From positions 1-26,066 of IMG/VR virus record IMGVR_UViG_3300046010_004709: DNA of 26,066 nucleotides, one strand, 5' to 3'. A program made the translations under genes and the position numbers. Under the pieces are notes generated by a model. It did not search any database. It was given only the letters and a program-made list of their open reading frames with translations, and was not told the DNA's origin. Within the stretch, counting starts at the first letter, position 1. The number at the start of each line of letters is the position of its first letter. Shown piece by piece: positions 13,592 to 20,211 of the stretch. The stretch is from a virus.

Positions 13592-13822
13592 ATGCAGATA
13601 GATAAAGCAATTAATTTACCGCTAGAAATTCCACCTGTTTCTAAATATCCATTTAACAAAATGGAAATTGGCGACAGCGTTTTAATTCCTGGAAACATGG
13701 ACACAAAAAAAGTTTATTCAGCAGCAAGATGCCATGCTCAAAGGGCCGGAAAAAAATTCTGCTCAAGAATTGAAATTGATTCAGAAGGCTTGAAAGGCTT
13801 GAGAGTTTGGCGAGTAAAGTAA
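13592..13822 (+). CDS. Small conserved phage protein (DUF7303-like)
   Basis: The 76-residue protein has KYPFNKMEIGDSVLIPG (18-34) and ends G-L-R-V-W-R-V-K. This K-Y-P-F/GDS.../R-V-W-R pattern is common in small phage early proteins (I recall it as DUF7303) with no known function; the two beta-rich ends and a basic middle (AARCHAQRAGKKFCSR) suggest nucleic-acid contact. AGAGG is upstream of the ATG. It is the first gene rightward of the control region and is separated from the rest by a second promoter. Confidence 0.75.
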   Translation: MQIDKAINLPLEIPPVSKYPFNKMEIGDSVLIPGNMDTKKVYSAARCHAQRAGKKFCSRIEIDSEGLKGLRVWRVK

Positions 13823-13825
13823 CGC

Positions 13826-13853
13826 TTGACCATTGGCGCATATCTGATACACT
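13826..13853 (+). promoter_or_regulatory. Rightward promoter with extended -10
   Basis: -35 TTGACC (13826-13831), 16-nt spacer, TGA-TACACT extended -10 (TACACT 13848-13853). The spacer contains GGCGCATATCTGATAC (13835-13850), found with one change in the leftward promoter at 24862-24890. It would drive 13880 onward. Confidence 0.7.
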
Positions 13854-13879
13854 TGCCAAAACAATGACGGAGAGATGAA

Positions 13880-14125
13880 ATGAAATATTACTACAATCGA
13901 AATGGCGGAAAATCCAAGTATGGCCCAATTGAAAGCGTTTGGGATGACGAAAGCACAGAGTATATCGCTGAGGAGTGCGCTGAGGATTTTTATGAAAATC
14001 AAGACGGCTGGGAAGCGTCTTGGCCTATTAATTTTTATTTATTTGAAGATGGCAAAGATGACTATTTTGCAGTTGTCGAAGTGCATCTTGATTTTACACC
14101 AACATTTACAGGGGTTGCGCCATGA
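13880..14125 (+). CDS. 81-residue acidic hypothetical protein
   Basis: The ATG follows GGAGAGATGA. The protein is very acidic and aromatic (SVWDDESTEYIAEECAEDFY; FEDGKDDYFAVVEVHLDF) with a net strongly negative charge, like small phage proteins annotated only as hypothetical. A DNA-mimic role is conceivable but not shown. It is the first gene of a compact rightward chain; its TGA overlaps the next ATG as ATGA. Confidence 0.7.
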   Translation: MKYYYNRNGGKSKYGPIESVWDDESTEYIAEECAEDFYENQDGWEASWPINFYLFEDGKDDYFAVVEVHLDFTPTFTGVAP

Positions 14126-14298
14126 AACCAATCAGCGACCTAGTGCGCAAATACGGCAGCCTGCGCAAAACTGGCAAGGTGCTAAACCGATGCCATGCCA
14201 CCGTCGATAGATGGGTCAAGGCAGGCGCAAAGATTGACGAGCAAGGCGCTGTTTGGATTAAGACGGCAGAGACTAACTACAAAGGGGAAGATAAATGA
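14122..14298 (+). CDS. 58-residue HTH protein
   Basis: The ATG at 14122 overlaps the upstream TGA, and the TGA at 14296-14298 overlaps the next ATG as ATGA. The product (MKPISDLVRKYGSLRKTGKV, then LNRCHATVDRWVKAGAKIDE) has an HTH in which residues ~14-33 would form the two helices (V-L-N-R-C-H-A-T-V-D-R-W-V as recognition part), followed by a short strand (GAVWIKTA). The layout resembles small Cro-like or excisionase-like phage regulators. Confidence 0.72.
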   Translation: MKPISDLVRKYGSLRKTGKVLNRCHATVDRWVKAGAKIDEQGAVWIKTAETNYKGEDK

Positions 14299-14552
14299 AA
14301 ATTAACAACGGCAATTTACCAGCAACTCCATTTACACAAGAGCCATACCCAATTGGCGCTATTGGGAATAGCTACGGGCCAATGGCGACAGGCTTAACCA
14401 AGCGCGAAATGTTTGCAATGGCTGCTATGCAGGGGATTTTGTCTAGCCTGCCATCAAATGCTGTATTTTCTTATCAAACAACGGCGAAATGCTCAGTGGA
14501 GCAGGCCGACGCACTACTTGCAGAATTGGAGAAAACGAAATGCGAGGATTAA
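14295..14552 (+). CDS. 85-residue conserved phage protein (GLTKREMFAM type)
   Basis: The protein contains GLTKREMFAMAAMQGILSS (33-51), a motif common to many small phage proteins of unknown function, and ends in a helical part (AKCSVEQADALLAELEKTK). The N-terminal 30 residues are Gly/Pro-rich (PATPFTQEPYPIGAIGNSYG) and likely unstructured. SD AAAGGGG lies 9 nt upstream of the ATG. It overlaps the next gene by 13 nt. Confidence 0.78.
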   Translation: MKINNGNLPATPFTQEPYPIGAIGNSYGPMATGLTKREMFAMAAMQGILSSLPSNAVFSYQTTAKCSVEQADALLAELEKTKCED

Positions 14553-14707
14553 CATATCAAGTAAAACAAAAAGCCACCAACGGCGTGCTGCGGCTGTCGG
14601 AATTGGGGCCGAACTCCCGGGAAGTAGCCAAGCGCCTAATCGCACAAGGCGAGCTGATTAAATCTAAATGCGGTACTGGTTTTGTGATTGGGGAGTTGAA
14701 GAAATGA
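14540..14707 (+). CDS. 55-residue winged-helix-like protein
   Basis: The start at ATG 14540 (MRGLTYQVKQKA) is preceded by GGAG 9 nt upstream; a longer frame to 14489 lies inside the previous gene. The product (ATNGVLRLSELGPNSREVAK, then RLIAQGELIKSKCGTGFVIG) has the helix-helix-wing layout of small wHTH proteins, with Arg/Lys-rich recognition helix. It ends in an ATGA overlap with the next gene. Regulatory role inferred. Confidence 0.6.
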   Translation: MRGLTYQVKQKATNGVLRLSELGPNSREVAKRLIAQGELIKSKCGTGFVIGELKK

Positions 14708-14892
14708 AAAAACTAACACTAACATGCAACATTAACCGTTGCGAAAATATCGAGTTTGAAGAATACGACAACCAGCTATTTGTTGAAATCGTAATGGATA
14801 GAGATCATGGCGATTCTTCTATTGTCGCACTGAAAAAGTCAGACGTAGCAAAGTTGATTGAGTTTCTTAATAGTTTGGAGTTGGAAGAATGA
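14704..14892 (+). CDS. 62-residue hypothetical protein
   Basis: The start at ATG 14704 overlaps the previous TGA; an in-frame ATG at 14668 is inside the previous gene. The protein has a beta-rich N-terminal part with two Cys (KLTLTCNINRCENIEFEEYD), an acidic turn (MDRDHGDSSIVAL) and an amphipathic C-terminal helix (SDVAKLIEFLNSLELEE). It ends in an ATGA overlap. No family recognised. Confidence 0.65.
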   Translation: MKKLTLTCNINRCENIEFEEYDNQLFVEIVMDRDHGDSSIVALKKSDVAKLIEFLNSLELEE

Positions 14893-15173
14893 ACGCAATT
14901 TATGATGTTTGGAAGTTTATCGACCACACTGATGACAGCCTAGAGCAAGCGCGATTAGAACACTTAGCGCAGCAAATCCGCAGCGATATGAAGCCTAGCG
15001 ACTTCATTCAGGAACTGGAGTGCGACGCTTCATTTGATGTTGAATGTTGCAAAGCAATTCAGTTGATGTTCTTAGGTGGAGATCCGGCAACTTGCGCGAA
15101 GGTTTTGACTAAGTTTGCTGATAAGTGGCTAGACCGTCAAAGCATGAAGTTGGCGCAGGAGTATAGCAAGTGA
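14889..15173 (+). CDS. 94-residue hypothetical protein
   Basis: An acidic helical protein (LEQARLEHLAQQIRSDMKPS; VECCKAIQLMFLGGDPATCA; ADKWLDRQSMKLAQEYSK) with four Cys in the second half. The DPSDFIQEL-like middle (MKPSDFIQELECDASFD) does not match a family I know. It starts in an ATGA overlap and ends with the TGA that overlaps the GTG start of the methyltransferase, so expression is probably coupled to it. Confidence 0.62.
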   Translation: MNAIYDVWKFIDHTDDSLEQARLEHLAQQIRSDMKPSDFIQELECDASFDVECCKAIQLMFLGGDPATCAKVLTKFADKWLDRQSMKLAQEYSK

Positions 15174-16039
15174 ATATTTTATCTTTGTTTGATGGAATGA
15201 GCTGCGGAATGATTGCAGCAGAGCGAGCAGGTTTAAAAGTCGATAAATACTATGCAAGCGAAATCGACAAGTATGCAAGCCAGGTATCACAAGCTAACTA
15301 TCCAGATATTATCCGGCTTGGCGATGTGACAGGATGGCGAGATTGGAGCATTGATTGGGCTGGCATTGACTTATTGATTGGCGGCTCGCCATGTCAAGGA
15401 TTTAGCTTTGCAGGTAAGCAGCTTGCTTTTGATGATCCGCGCAGCAAATTGTTTTTTGTTTACGTGGATATTTTGAACCATATCCGCTCAGTTAATCCTG
15501 ATGTAAAATTCTTACTTGAAAACGTCAAGATGAAGAAAGAGCATTTGGCAGTTATCACTGAAATGCTTGGAGTTAAAGGCGTCATTATAAATTCTGCGCT
15601 ACTAAGCGCTCAAAACAGACAGCGTTACTATTGGGCGAATTGGGAGATAACTCAGCCAGAAGATAAAGGAATTGTGTTGGCTGATGTTTTAGGCTTACCA
15701 GATGGCAGCTTTGACATATACCAAAAAGACAAGCCAAACAAATCAAGGCCATCAAACAGAAAATCAACCTGTTTAACTGGCACCGCTAATGCGGCAGGCA
15801 ACCACAGTCAAATGGATGTTGTTGTTATGAAAGGCGCGCACATTCCACTAACTAAGACAGGCAGGATTGATATTCATAGCAATCCATGCGTTTTCAGATA
15901 TTCAGTTGAACATTGCGAAAAGTTACAAACAGTGCCAATTGGTTACACTAAATCGGTAAGCAATAGTCAGGCTTACAAGGTGTTGATTAACGGCTGGACC
16001 GTTGACGTTATCGCCCACATTTTTAACTGTATGAAATAG
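15170..16039 (+). CDS. C5-cytosine DNA methyltransferase
   Basis: It transfers a methyl group from S-adenosylmethionine to C5 of cytosine in a specific DNA site. Motifs in order: I SLFDGMSCG (5-13, SAM site), IV GGSPCQGFSFAG with catalytic C75, VI ENV with E117 (117-119), VIII QNRQRYYWA (148-156), and X-like NGWTVDVIAHIF near 273-284. The target-recognition part (~160-245) includes RKSTCLTGT. At 289 residues it is short, as in phage enzymes related to DNMT3. The start is GTG 15170 with AGGAG upstream. Likely role: protection from host restriction. No partner endonuclease is seen. Confidence 0.93.
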   Translation: MNILSLFDGMSCGMIAAERAGLKVDKYYASEIDKYASQVSQANYPDIIRLGDVTGWRDWSIDWAGIDLLIGGSPCQGFSFAGKQLAFDDPRSKLFFVYVDILNHIRSVNPDVKFLLENVKMKKEHLAVITEMLGVKGVIINSALLSAQNRQRYYWANWEITQPEDKGIVLADVLGLPDGSFDIYQKDKPNKSRPSNRKSTCLTGTANAAGNHSQMDVVVMKGAHIPLTKTGRIDIHSNPCVFRYSVEHCEKLQTVPIGYTKSVSNSQAYKVLINGWTVDVIAHIFNCMK

Positions 16040-16051
16040 CGCTTCGGCGCT
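16038..16051 (+). other. UUCG-tetraloop hairpin at the methyltransferase stop
   Basis: AGCGC (16038-16042), TTCG loop, GCGCT (16047-16051); the TAG stop overlaps the 5' arm. UUCG loops are unusually stable. The TTTGG that follows is a poor T tract, so an mRNA-protecting element or weak terminator is more likely than a strong terminator. Confidence 0.5.
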
Positions 16052-16064
16052 TTGGACAATCGGA

Positions 16065-16517
16065 ATGAAAAGAAAACCACACAACCAAAACAAGCGACTA
16101 ATCACGCAATCCATCATAGCAATGCGCAACTTGGCGTTGACTATGAAACTGTCCGAAGTCGACAAAGGCGTTGATGTAGTCAACTACAAGACGTCGAAAC
16201 CTGAACCAGTAGGTCAGTCAGTTGTGCATGCTTTAAGCCTAACAGCGTTTAAATGGGCTATCTTATTGGTGGTTAATGCAGTAGAGCGCAACGGAAAGAG
16301 CAAAACGCTAACCAAGTGGACAAGGTTAGCAGCACCGTACAAGCACAGTGCGTTGACTGAGTGGTTGAGAGTTGAACATCAAGCGATGATTGACGATTGT
16401 AAAGGCAAGTGCGAAGTTGTAGATGCTGGATGGGTTGCAGTTCCTACGCCGCCAGCTTTTGTTGATGATTTAACCGAGCAGATATTGATTGATAACTTAT
16501 TGGAGTTGATAAAATAG
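16065..16517 (+). CDS. 150-residue hypothetical protein
   Basis: The first ~30 residues are basic (MKRKPHNQNKRLITQ), then the protein is mixed: VVHALSLTAFKWAILLVVNA (73-92) is hydrophobic enough to be a membrane or buried helix, followed by a basic part (KSKTLTKWTRLAAPYKHSAL) and an acidic C-terminus (FVDDLTEQILIDNLLELIK). No known domain is recognised. A weak GGA precedes the ATG. A promoter follows directly, so it is the last gene of the methyltransferase transcript or is read through. Confidence 0.55.
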   Translation: MKRKPHNQNKRLITQSIIAMRNLALTMKLSEVDKGVDVVNYKTSKPEPVGQSVVHALSLTAFKWAILLVVNAVERNGKSKTLTKWTRLAAPYKHSALTEWLRVEHQAMIDDCKGKCEVVDAGWVAVPTPPAFVDDLTEQILIDNLLELIK

Positions 16518-16518
16518 T

Positions 16519-16546
16519 TTGCAATAATAAAACTGTTTGCTATAAT
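16519..16546 (+). promoter_or_regulatory. Strong rightward promoter (extended -10)
   Basis: -35 TTGCAA (16519-16524), 16-nt spacer, -10 TATAAT (16541-16546) preceded by TGC (extended -10). It lies 45 nt before the 16592 gene. The -10 is a consensus match and is the best of the window. Confidence 0.8.
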
Positions 16547-16591
16547 CAGCACATAGCAAGGCAATTCCGCCAGCGAAACTGGAAAGTAAAA

Positions 16592-16792
16592 ATGAAAACA
16601 TTAATTTTAGAAATCAAACAATTCTGCAAAGATAACTACGAAAACGGATATGACTCTTGTGTCGAGTGTTGGGATAGTTCCGATTATGCAGAATGGATTG
16701 AAGGCAACAACATTGCTTCAGTAGAAGATTTCGTAAAATCTTACGCTTGCATTATAGAGCGCAGATCTGAAATTTTATCAACGGCGTTTTAA
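16592..16792 (+). CDS. 66-residue hypothetical protein
   Basis: The ATG follows GGAAAG. The protein (MKTLILEIKQFCKDNYENGY, then DSCVECWDSSDYAEWIEGNN) is acidic with three closely spaced Cys-Trp motifs, and ends VKSYACIIERRSEI. I see no established domain. It is the first gene after a consensus promoter, so should be well expressed. The next gene begins 3 nt after its stop with no SD of its own. Confidence 0.65.
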   Translation: MKTLILEIKQFCKDNYENGYDSCVECWDSSDYAEWIEGNNIASVEDFVKSYACIIERRSEILSTAF

Positions 16793-16795
16793 TTA

Positions 16796-17548
16796 ATGAT
16801 TCATTATCATGGCGGCCCAATCACTCCCGATCCATGTGCGATAAAGACATGGAAAGGGAGACATGCATTCATAAGCTTTGCGGATTATCGACAGCTAGGT
16901 TTGGCTGCTGAGATTTGCCAGAGCTTTTCACTTGATAACGGAGCATTTAGCTTTTGGAAGACTGGAAAGTCGGTTGATTGGTCATCTTATTTTAAATGGG
17001 TAGATATATGGCGCAATCATCCAGGCTTCGATTTTGCAGTTGTACCTGATGTTATAGAAGGAACTGAAAAAGAAAATAATGATCTATTGAATTTATGGCC
17101 GTTTAAAAGGCATCAGGCCGCGGCTGTTTGGCACACAAACGAATCAATTGACCGCTTAGTTATGCTGGCAAATGAATGGCCAACAGTAGCAATTGGCAGC
17201 TCTGGCGAATATGACGTATCTAAGCCGGAGCGATTGATTGATCGCATGGCTGATGTGTTGCCGCACATCTGCGATAGAAACGGTAGACCGATATGCAAAC
17301 TGCATGGTCTGCGCATGCTTAATCCGGTTGTTTTTTCTAGGCTTCCTTTGTCATCAGCAGATAGCACAAATGTAGCGCGCAATATCGGCATAGATAGCGC
17401 TTGGCGTGGAACATATCAGCCAGCCAGCAAAGAGACTAGAGCTGCCGTTTTAGTCGAAAGAATAGAGCAGTTAAATTCGACAGACTCTATAAATTTAATA
17501 AAAAAGGAATCAGGCTCAAAGTCTGAAATTCAATTGGATATGTTTTAA
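16796..17548 (+). CDS. TGT/DpdA-like base-exchange protein, possible DNA modification enzyme
   Basis: The 250-residue protein has a pattern I associate with tRNA-guanine transglycosylase-like TIM barrels of the DpdA type: SLDNGAF (45-51, compare T-D-S-G-G-F in TGT), VVPDV (82-86), AIGSSGE (132-138), KLHGLRML (168-175) and PLSSADSTNVARN (184-196). DpdA enzymes swap guanine in DNA for a 7-deazaguanine, blocking restriction. D47 and D189 would be the candidate catalytic or base-recognition Asp. No preQ0 biosynthesis genes are present, so it would need host precursor. Family call is from memory; the activity is inference. It has no SD and likely depends on coupling. Confidence 0.5.
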   Translation: MIHYHGGPITPDPCAIKTWKGRHAFISFADYRQLGLAAEICQSFSLDNGAFSFWKTGKSVDWSSYFKWVDIWRNHPGFDFAVVPDVIEGTEKENNDLLNLWPFKRHQAAAVWHTNESIDRLVMLANEWPTVAIGSSGEYDVSKPERLIDRMADVLPHICDRNGRPICKLHGLRMLNPVVFSRLPLSSADSTNVARNIGIDSAWRGTYQPASKETRAAVLVERIEQLNSTDSINLIKKESGSKSEIQLDMF

Positions 17549-17562
17549 CTTGGAGAAAGAAA

Positions 17563-17730
17563 ATGACACCATCACAAACAGCAAAAGCGCTTGGCTGTAA
17601 AAGCCTTTCGCAAGTAACGCAGTTGACAGGAGTGTCACTGCAAACACTAAGCAACTGGCATAAAGACAAGCCAGAGCTTTTTAAAGTTGTTTGCATTGGT
17701 ACAGTAGCAGCAAGCAAGGAGCTAAAATGA
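17563..17730 (+). CDS. 55-residue HTH protein
   Basis: The ATG at 17563 has GGAG upstream (TTGGAGAAAG) and the TGA at 17728-17730 overlaps the next ATG. The product (MTPSQTAKALGCKSLSQVTQ, then LTGVSLQTLSNWHKDKPELF) has a plain HTH: Q-V-T-Q-L-T-G-V-S-L-Q-T-L-S-N-W, with the recognition helix ending in NWHK. Similar small HTH proteins occur in many phage genomes before the packaging genes. A late regulator is conceivable. Confidence 0.75.
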   Translation: MTPSQTAKALGCKSLSQVTQLTGVSLQTLSNWHKDKPELFKVVCIGTVAASKELK

Positions 17731-17897
17731 ACACTTATAAAATTGCAGCAACAACACGCGCAGGCGACTACATCGAGACAGAAATCACAGCCAGCAACAT
17801 GCTAGCGCTTGTGCAGCCTATGGTTTACGAGTTTGCAGTTGAGCATAAGACTTGTATTGATGATGTTGTTGAATTAGATATTACGGAGTTGGAATGA
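17727..17897 (+). CDS. 56-residue hypothetical protein
   Basis: The start at ATG 17727 (MNTYKIAATTRAG) overlaps the upstream TGA; a longer frame to 17691 is inside the previous gene. The protein has an N-terminal strand pair (YKIAATTRAGDYIETEITAS) and a helical, acidic C-terminus (TCIDDVVELDITELE). It ends in an overlap with the next gene (AATGATG). No family recognised. Confidence 0.6.
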   Translation: MNTYKIAATTRAGDYIETEITASNMLALVQPMVYEFAVEHKTCIDDVVELDITELE

Positions 17898-18061
17898 TGG
17901 AACTAATAGAGCTAATCGCTGCACTAATCTGGTCACTGGTTAAGTTTCTGTTTTGGACTTTCTTGTCTATTGGGTTGGTGATTGGAGTGGTCGCGCTTAT
18001 CGTCGCGTTTCCGCTTCCGTGCATAGCGCTTATCCTGCTTTGGATTGCACTGAAGAATTAG
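17894..18061 (+). CDS. 55-residue two-pass membrane protein
   Basis: Two ATGs (17894, 17897) are possible starts; the first overlaps the upstream TGA as ATGA. After MMELIELIAAL the product is nearly all hydrophobic (WSLVKFLFWTFLSIGLVIGV, then VALIVAFPLPCIALILLWIA) with only KN at the end, predicting two transmembrane helices with a Pro-rich turn. Its TAG ends on the first base of a terminator stem. It may be a holin-like or superinfection-type small membrane protein; nothing specific supports either. Confidence 0.65.
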   Translation: MMELIELIAALIWSLVKFLFWTFLSIGLVIGVVALIVAFPLPCIALILLWIALKN

Positions 18062-18083
18062 CCGCTTAACAGCGGCTTTTTTG
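18061..18083 (+). terminator. Intrinsic terminator of the rightward early unit
   Basis: Stem GCCGC (18061-18065), loop TTAACA, stem GCGGC (18072-18076), then TTTTTT. The loop contains the -35 of the late promoter (18066-18071), so terminator and promoter overlap. Confidence 0.85.
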
Positions 18084-18094
18084 TGCGCTATACT
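18066..18094 (+). promoter_or_regulatory. Rightward promoter of the packaging/head genes
   Basis: -35 TTAACA (18066-18071, in the terminator loop), 17-nt spacer, -10 TATACT (18089-18094). Expected start near 18101 leaves a ~25-nt leader to the ATG at 18126, with no visible SD in it. Confidence 0.65.
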
Positions 18095-18125
18095 GAAAAT
18101 ACCTTTCAAAAAAGACTGTTAACAA

Positions 18126-18572
18126 ATGACATATAGCACAGACAGACAGCCAGACTATGAGGACAGGCTACCTAGAGGGCTTGGCAAGAAAACTATCATG
18201 CTCGCGGCCATCGAAGAAGAAACAGGCGGCGACGAAAAAGAGTTTTTTAAGAAGGTTATCCGAATCGGCTTGGGAAGTACGACAGATGGCCAACCGCCAG
18301 TGCCAATGCTTCTCAGTGAGGCTATGAAGCGATTACAGCCACCACTTAAGCCGGCTGGCGAGAAGATAACTTTAAACATCGCAGAAGGCGCTACGCACGC
18401 GCAGAAATGCGAGTCTATCTTCCTAGCAGTGACAAGCGGAGGCATTAGTGCTGAGCATGGGCAAATGCTAATCGGCATGATCAAAGACACTTTGGCAATC
18501 ACAGAATCAACCGAATTAGTTAAACGCTTAGAAGCATTAGAGGAAGCACTTGAAAAAGCTAACGGCAACTAA
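18126..18572 (+). CDS. Terminase small subunit (by position)
   Basis: The small subunit recognises the packaging site and starts DNA cleavage. The 148-residue protein has a basic N-terminal part (RLPRGLGKKTIMLAAIEEET) and an acidic helical C-terminal part (ESTELVKRLEALEEALEKANGN) that could form a coiled-coil oligomer, as in TerS. A middle (HAQKCESIFLAVTSGGISAE) may be the oligomerisation core. It directly precedes TerL with a 23-nt overlap, which is the main support. The ATG has no SD, although it is near a promoter. Sequence family not recognised. Confidence 0.68.
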   Translation: MTYSTDRQPDYEDRLPRGLGKKTIMLAAIEEETGGDEKEFFKKVIRIGLGSTTDGQPPVPMLLSEAMKRLQPPLKPAGEKITLNIAEGATHAQKCESIFLAVTSGGISAEHGQMLIGMIKDTLAITESTELVKRLEALEEALEKANGN

Positions 18573-20211
18573 GCTAGAAGCGCTAGAGAAGCGAATAGCG
18601 AGCGCAACGACTGATGCAAGCTACAACACTGTATTTGGCGTTGTCAGTCCTACAGAAGGCCACCTGTATAACCTTGAGTATGCAGACGGAGAATGGCTGA
18701 AGACCATTAAGCCGCCTGAAATATTCATTGCTGAAAAACTTGAGAAGGTACTCAGGACTAACAAGCGCTTTGTGATTGTCATAGGTGGGCGCGGCTCGGG
18801 AAAGTCTGTACAGCTAATTGATATTGCGTTGGCCGGAGTTAAAGACCTTGGCGACAAAGTGTATTGCTTGCGCGAGTTCCAAAACTCACTAGAAGACTCA
18901 GTACATAGCTTGATAACCACTGAATACCAGCGACTAAACATCAAAGGCTTCTCAACGCAAAACAATATCATTCAGCATGAATCAAGCGGCGGCTCGTTCA
19001 AGTTCAAAGGTCTAGCTAGAAACCCTGCCAGCATTAAGTCAGCAGCAGGCTTTCGGCGCTTTCTGATTGAAGAGGCGCAGACTATCAGTGCTGAGTCGAT
19101 GAAGGAATTGACGCCAACAGCAAGGAACAAAGCTAAAGCCGGATTACCTTCAAAATTCCTAGTCGAGACTGATGAGGAAGAGAACCAGGAAATTGACCAG
19201 CTTAATAAAGTTCAGTTGATCTTCATCGCTAACCCTGCATCGAGTGAAGATCCATTTAGCCAGCGATTCATCAAGCCATTCGAGAATGAGCTTTTAGCAG
19301 ATGGCTTTTATGAGGATGATTTGCACCTGATTGTAGTTATGAACTACTGCGATAATCCTTGGTTTGATGATTCAGGCTTAGAGGGTGAAAGGACATTTGA
19401 TTATCAAAATTTGCCTCGGGCGCTTTATGATCACATCTGGCTTGGTAAGTATAACGATTCAGTTGCTAACTCAATTATTCCTAGCGAATGGTTCGACGCC
19501 TGCATCGACTCGCACATAAAACTTGGATTTAAGCCAAGAGGCGCGAAAGTGTTTTCACTTGATCCGGCCGACACTGGCAAAGATGCTAAAGGTTATGCTT
19601 TGCGTCATGGCGTTGTCTTCACTGATGCCGGAGAGATTGACAAGCCGGATATAAACACTTCACTAGATGCAGCGGCAGAGATGGCGATAGATGAACGAGT
19701 TGACTTATTCACTTGGGACTGTGACGGCATGGGTGTGGGCTTGAAGCGCGAGGTTGATACCTGGATGGCTCCGAAGAATATCCCTACCAAGCAATTCAGA
19801 GGCAGCGGCTCGCCGGATAACCCTAAAGCTATTTATGAGCCTGTTGGTGAGCAGTTAAGGCAAAAGACCAACTCAGAGACGTTTAAGAATAAACGCGCAC
19901 AGAATTATTGGGAATTGCGGGACAGGTGCTATCGAACATACAAGGCTGTTGTTGATGGCGCTTATGCTGATCCAGATTCTTTGATTAGTTTTAGCTCAGG
20001 TATTAAACTATTACAAAAGCTACGCTCAGAGCTTTGCAGAATTCCGAAGAAACCGAATACAAGCGGATTTATTCAAATTATGAGCAAAGAAGAAATGCGC
20101 AAGTTAGGCATAAAAAGCCCGAACATAGCAGATTCTGTTATGATGGCGCTAGAAAAGCCTGACTCAATGAATTCAGATATTGATACTTTGGAGTTCAAAT
20201 CATTATGGTAA
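18550..20211 (+). CDS. Terminase large subunit (ATPase-nuclease)
   Basis: The packaging motor of 553 residues, which translocates DNA into the head and cuts it. Walker A G-G-R-G-S-G-K-S at 79-86, Walker B R-R-F-L-I-E-E-A-Q near 171-179, then the nuclease domain with FSLDPADTG, TWDCDGMG and NIADSVMMAL supplying the acidic metal ligands (RNase H-like fold). The only usable start in frame before the ATPase domain is TTG 18550, with AGAGGA 7 nt upstream; no ATG appears earlier than residue ~180. Family: P22/Sf6-type headful terminases by gene order. Confidence 0.93.
   Translation: MKKLTATKLEALEKRIASATTDASYNTVFGVVSPTEGHLYNLEYADGEWLKTIKPPEIFIAEKLEKVLRTNKRFVIVIGGRGSGKSVQLIDIALAGVKDLGDKVYCLREFQNSLEDSVHSLITTEYQRLNIKGFSTQNNIIQHESSGGSFKFKGLARNPASIKSAAGFRRFLIEEAQTISAESMKELTPTARNKAKAGLPSKFLVETDEEENQEIDQLNKVQLIFIANPASSEDPFSQRFIKPFENELLADGFYEDDLHLIVVMNYCDNPWFDDSGLEGERTFDYQNLPRALYDHIWLGKYNDSVANSIIPSEWFDACIDSHIKLGFKPRGAKVFSLDPADTGKDAKGYALRHGVVFTDAGEIDKPDINTSLDAAAEMAIDERVDLFTWDCDGMGVGLKREVDTWMAPKNIPTKQFRGSGSPDNPKAIYEPVGEQLRQKTNSETFKNKRAQNYWELRDRCYRTYKAVVDGAYADPDSLISFSSGIKLLQKLRSELCRIPKKPNTSGFIQIMSKEEMRKLGIKSPNIADSVMMALEKPDSMNSDIDTLEFKSLW

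Noticed and set aside
18155-18568. 137-codon frame on - opposite the small terminase gene
   Set aside because: No SD or context; Ser/Ile/Pro-rich composition typical of a shadow; the + frame fits the operon.
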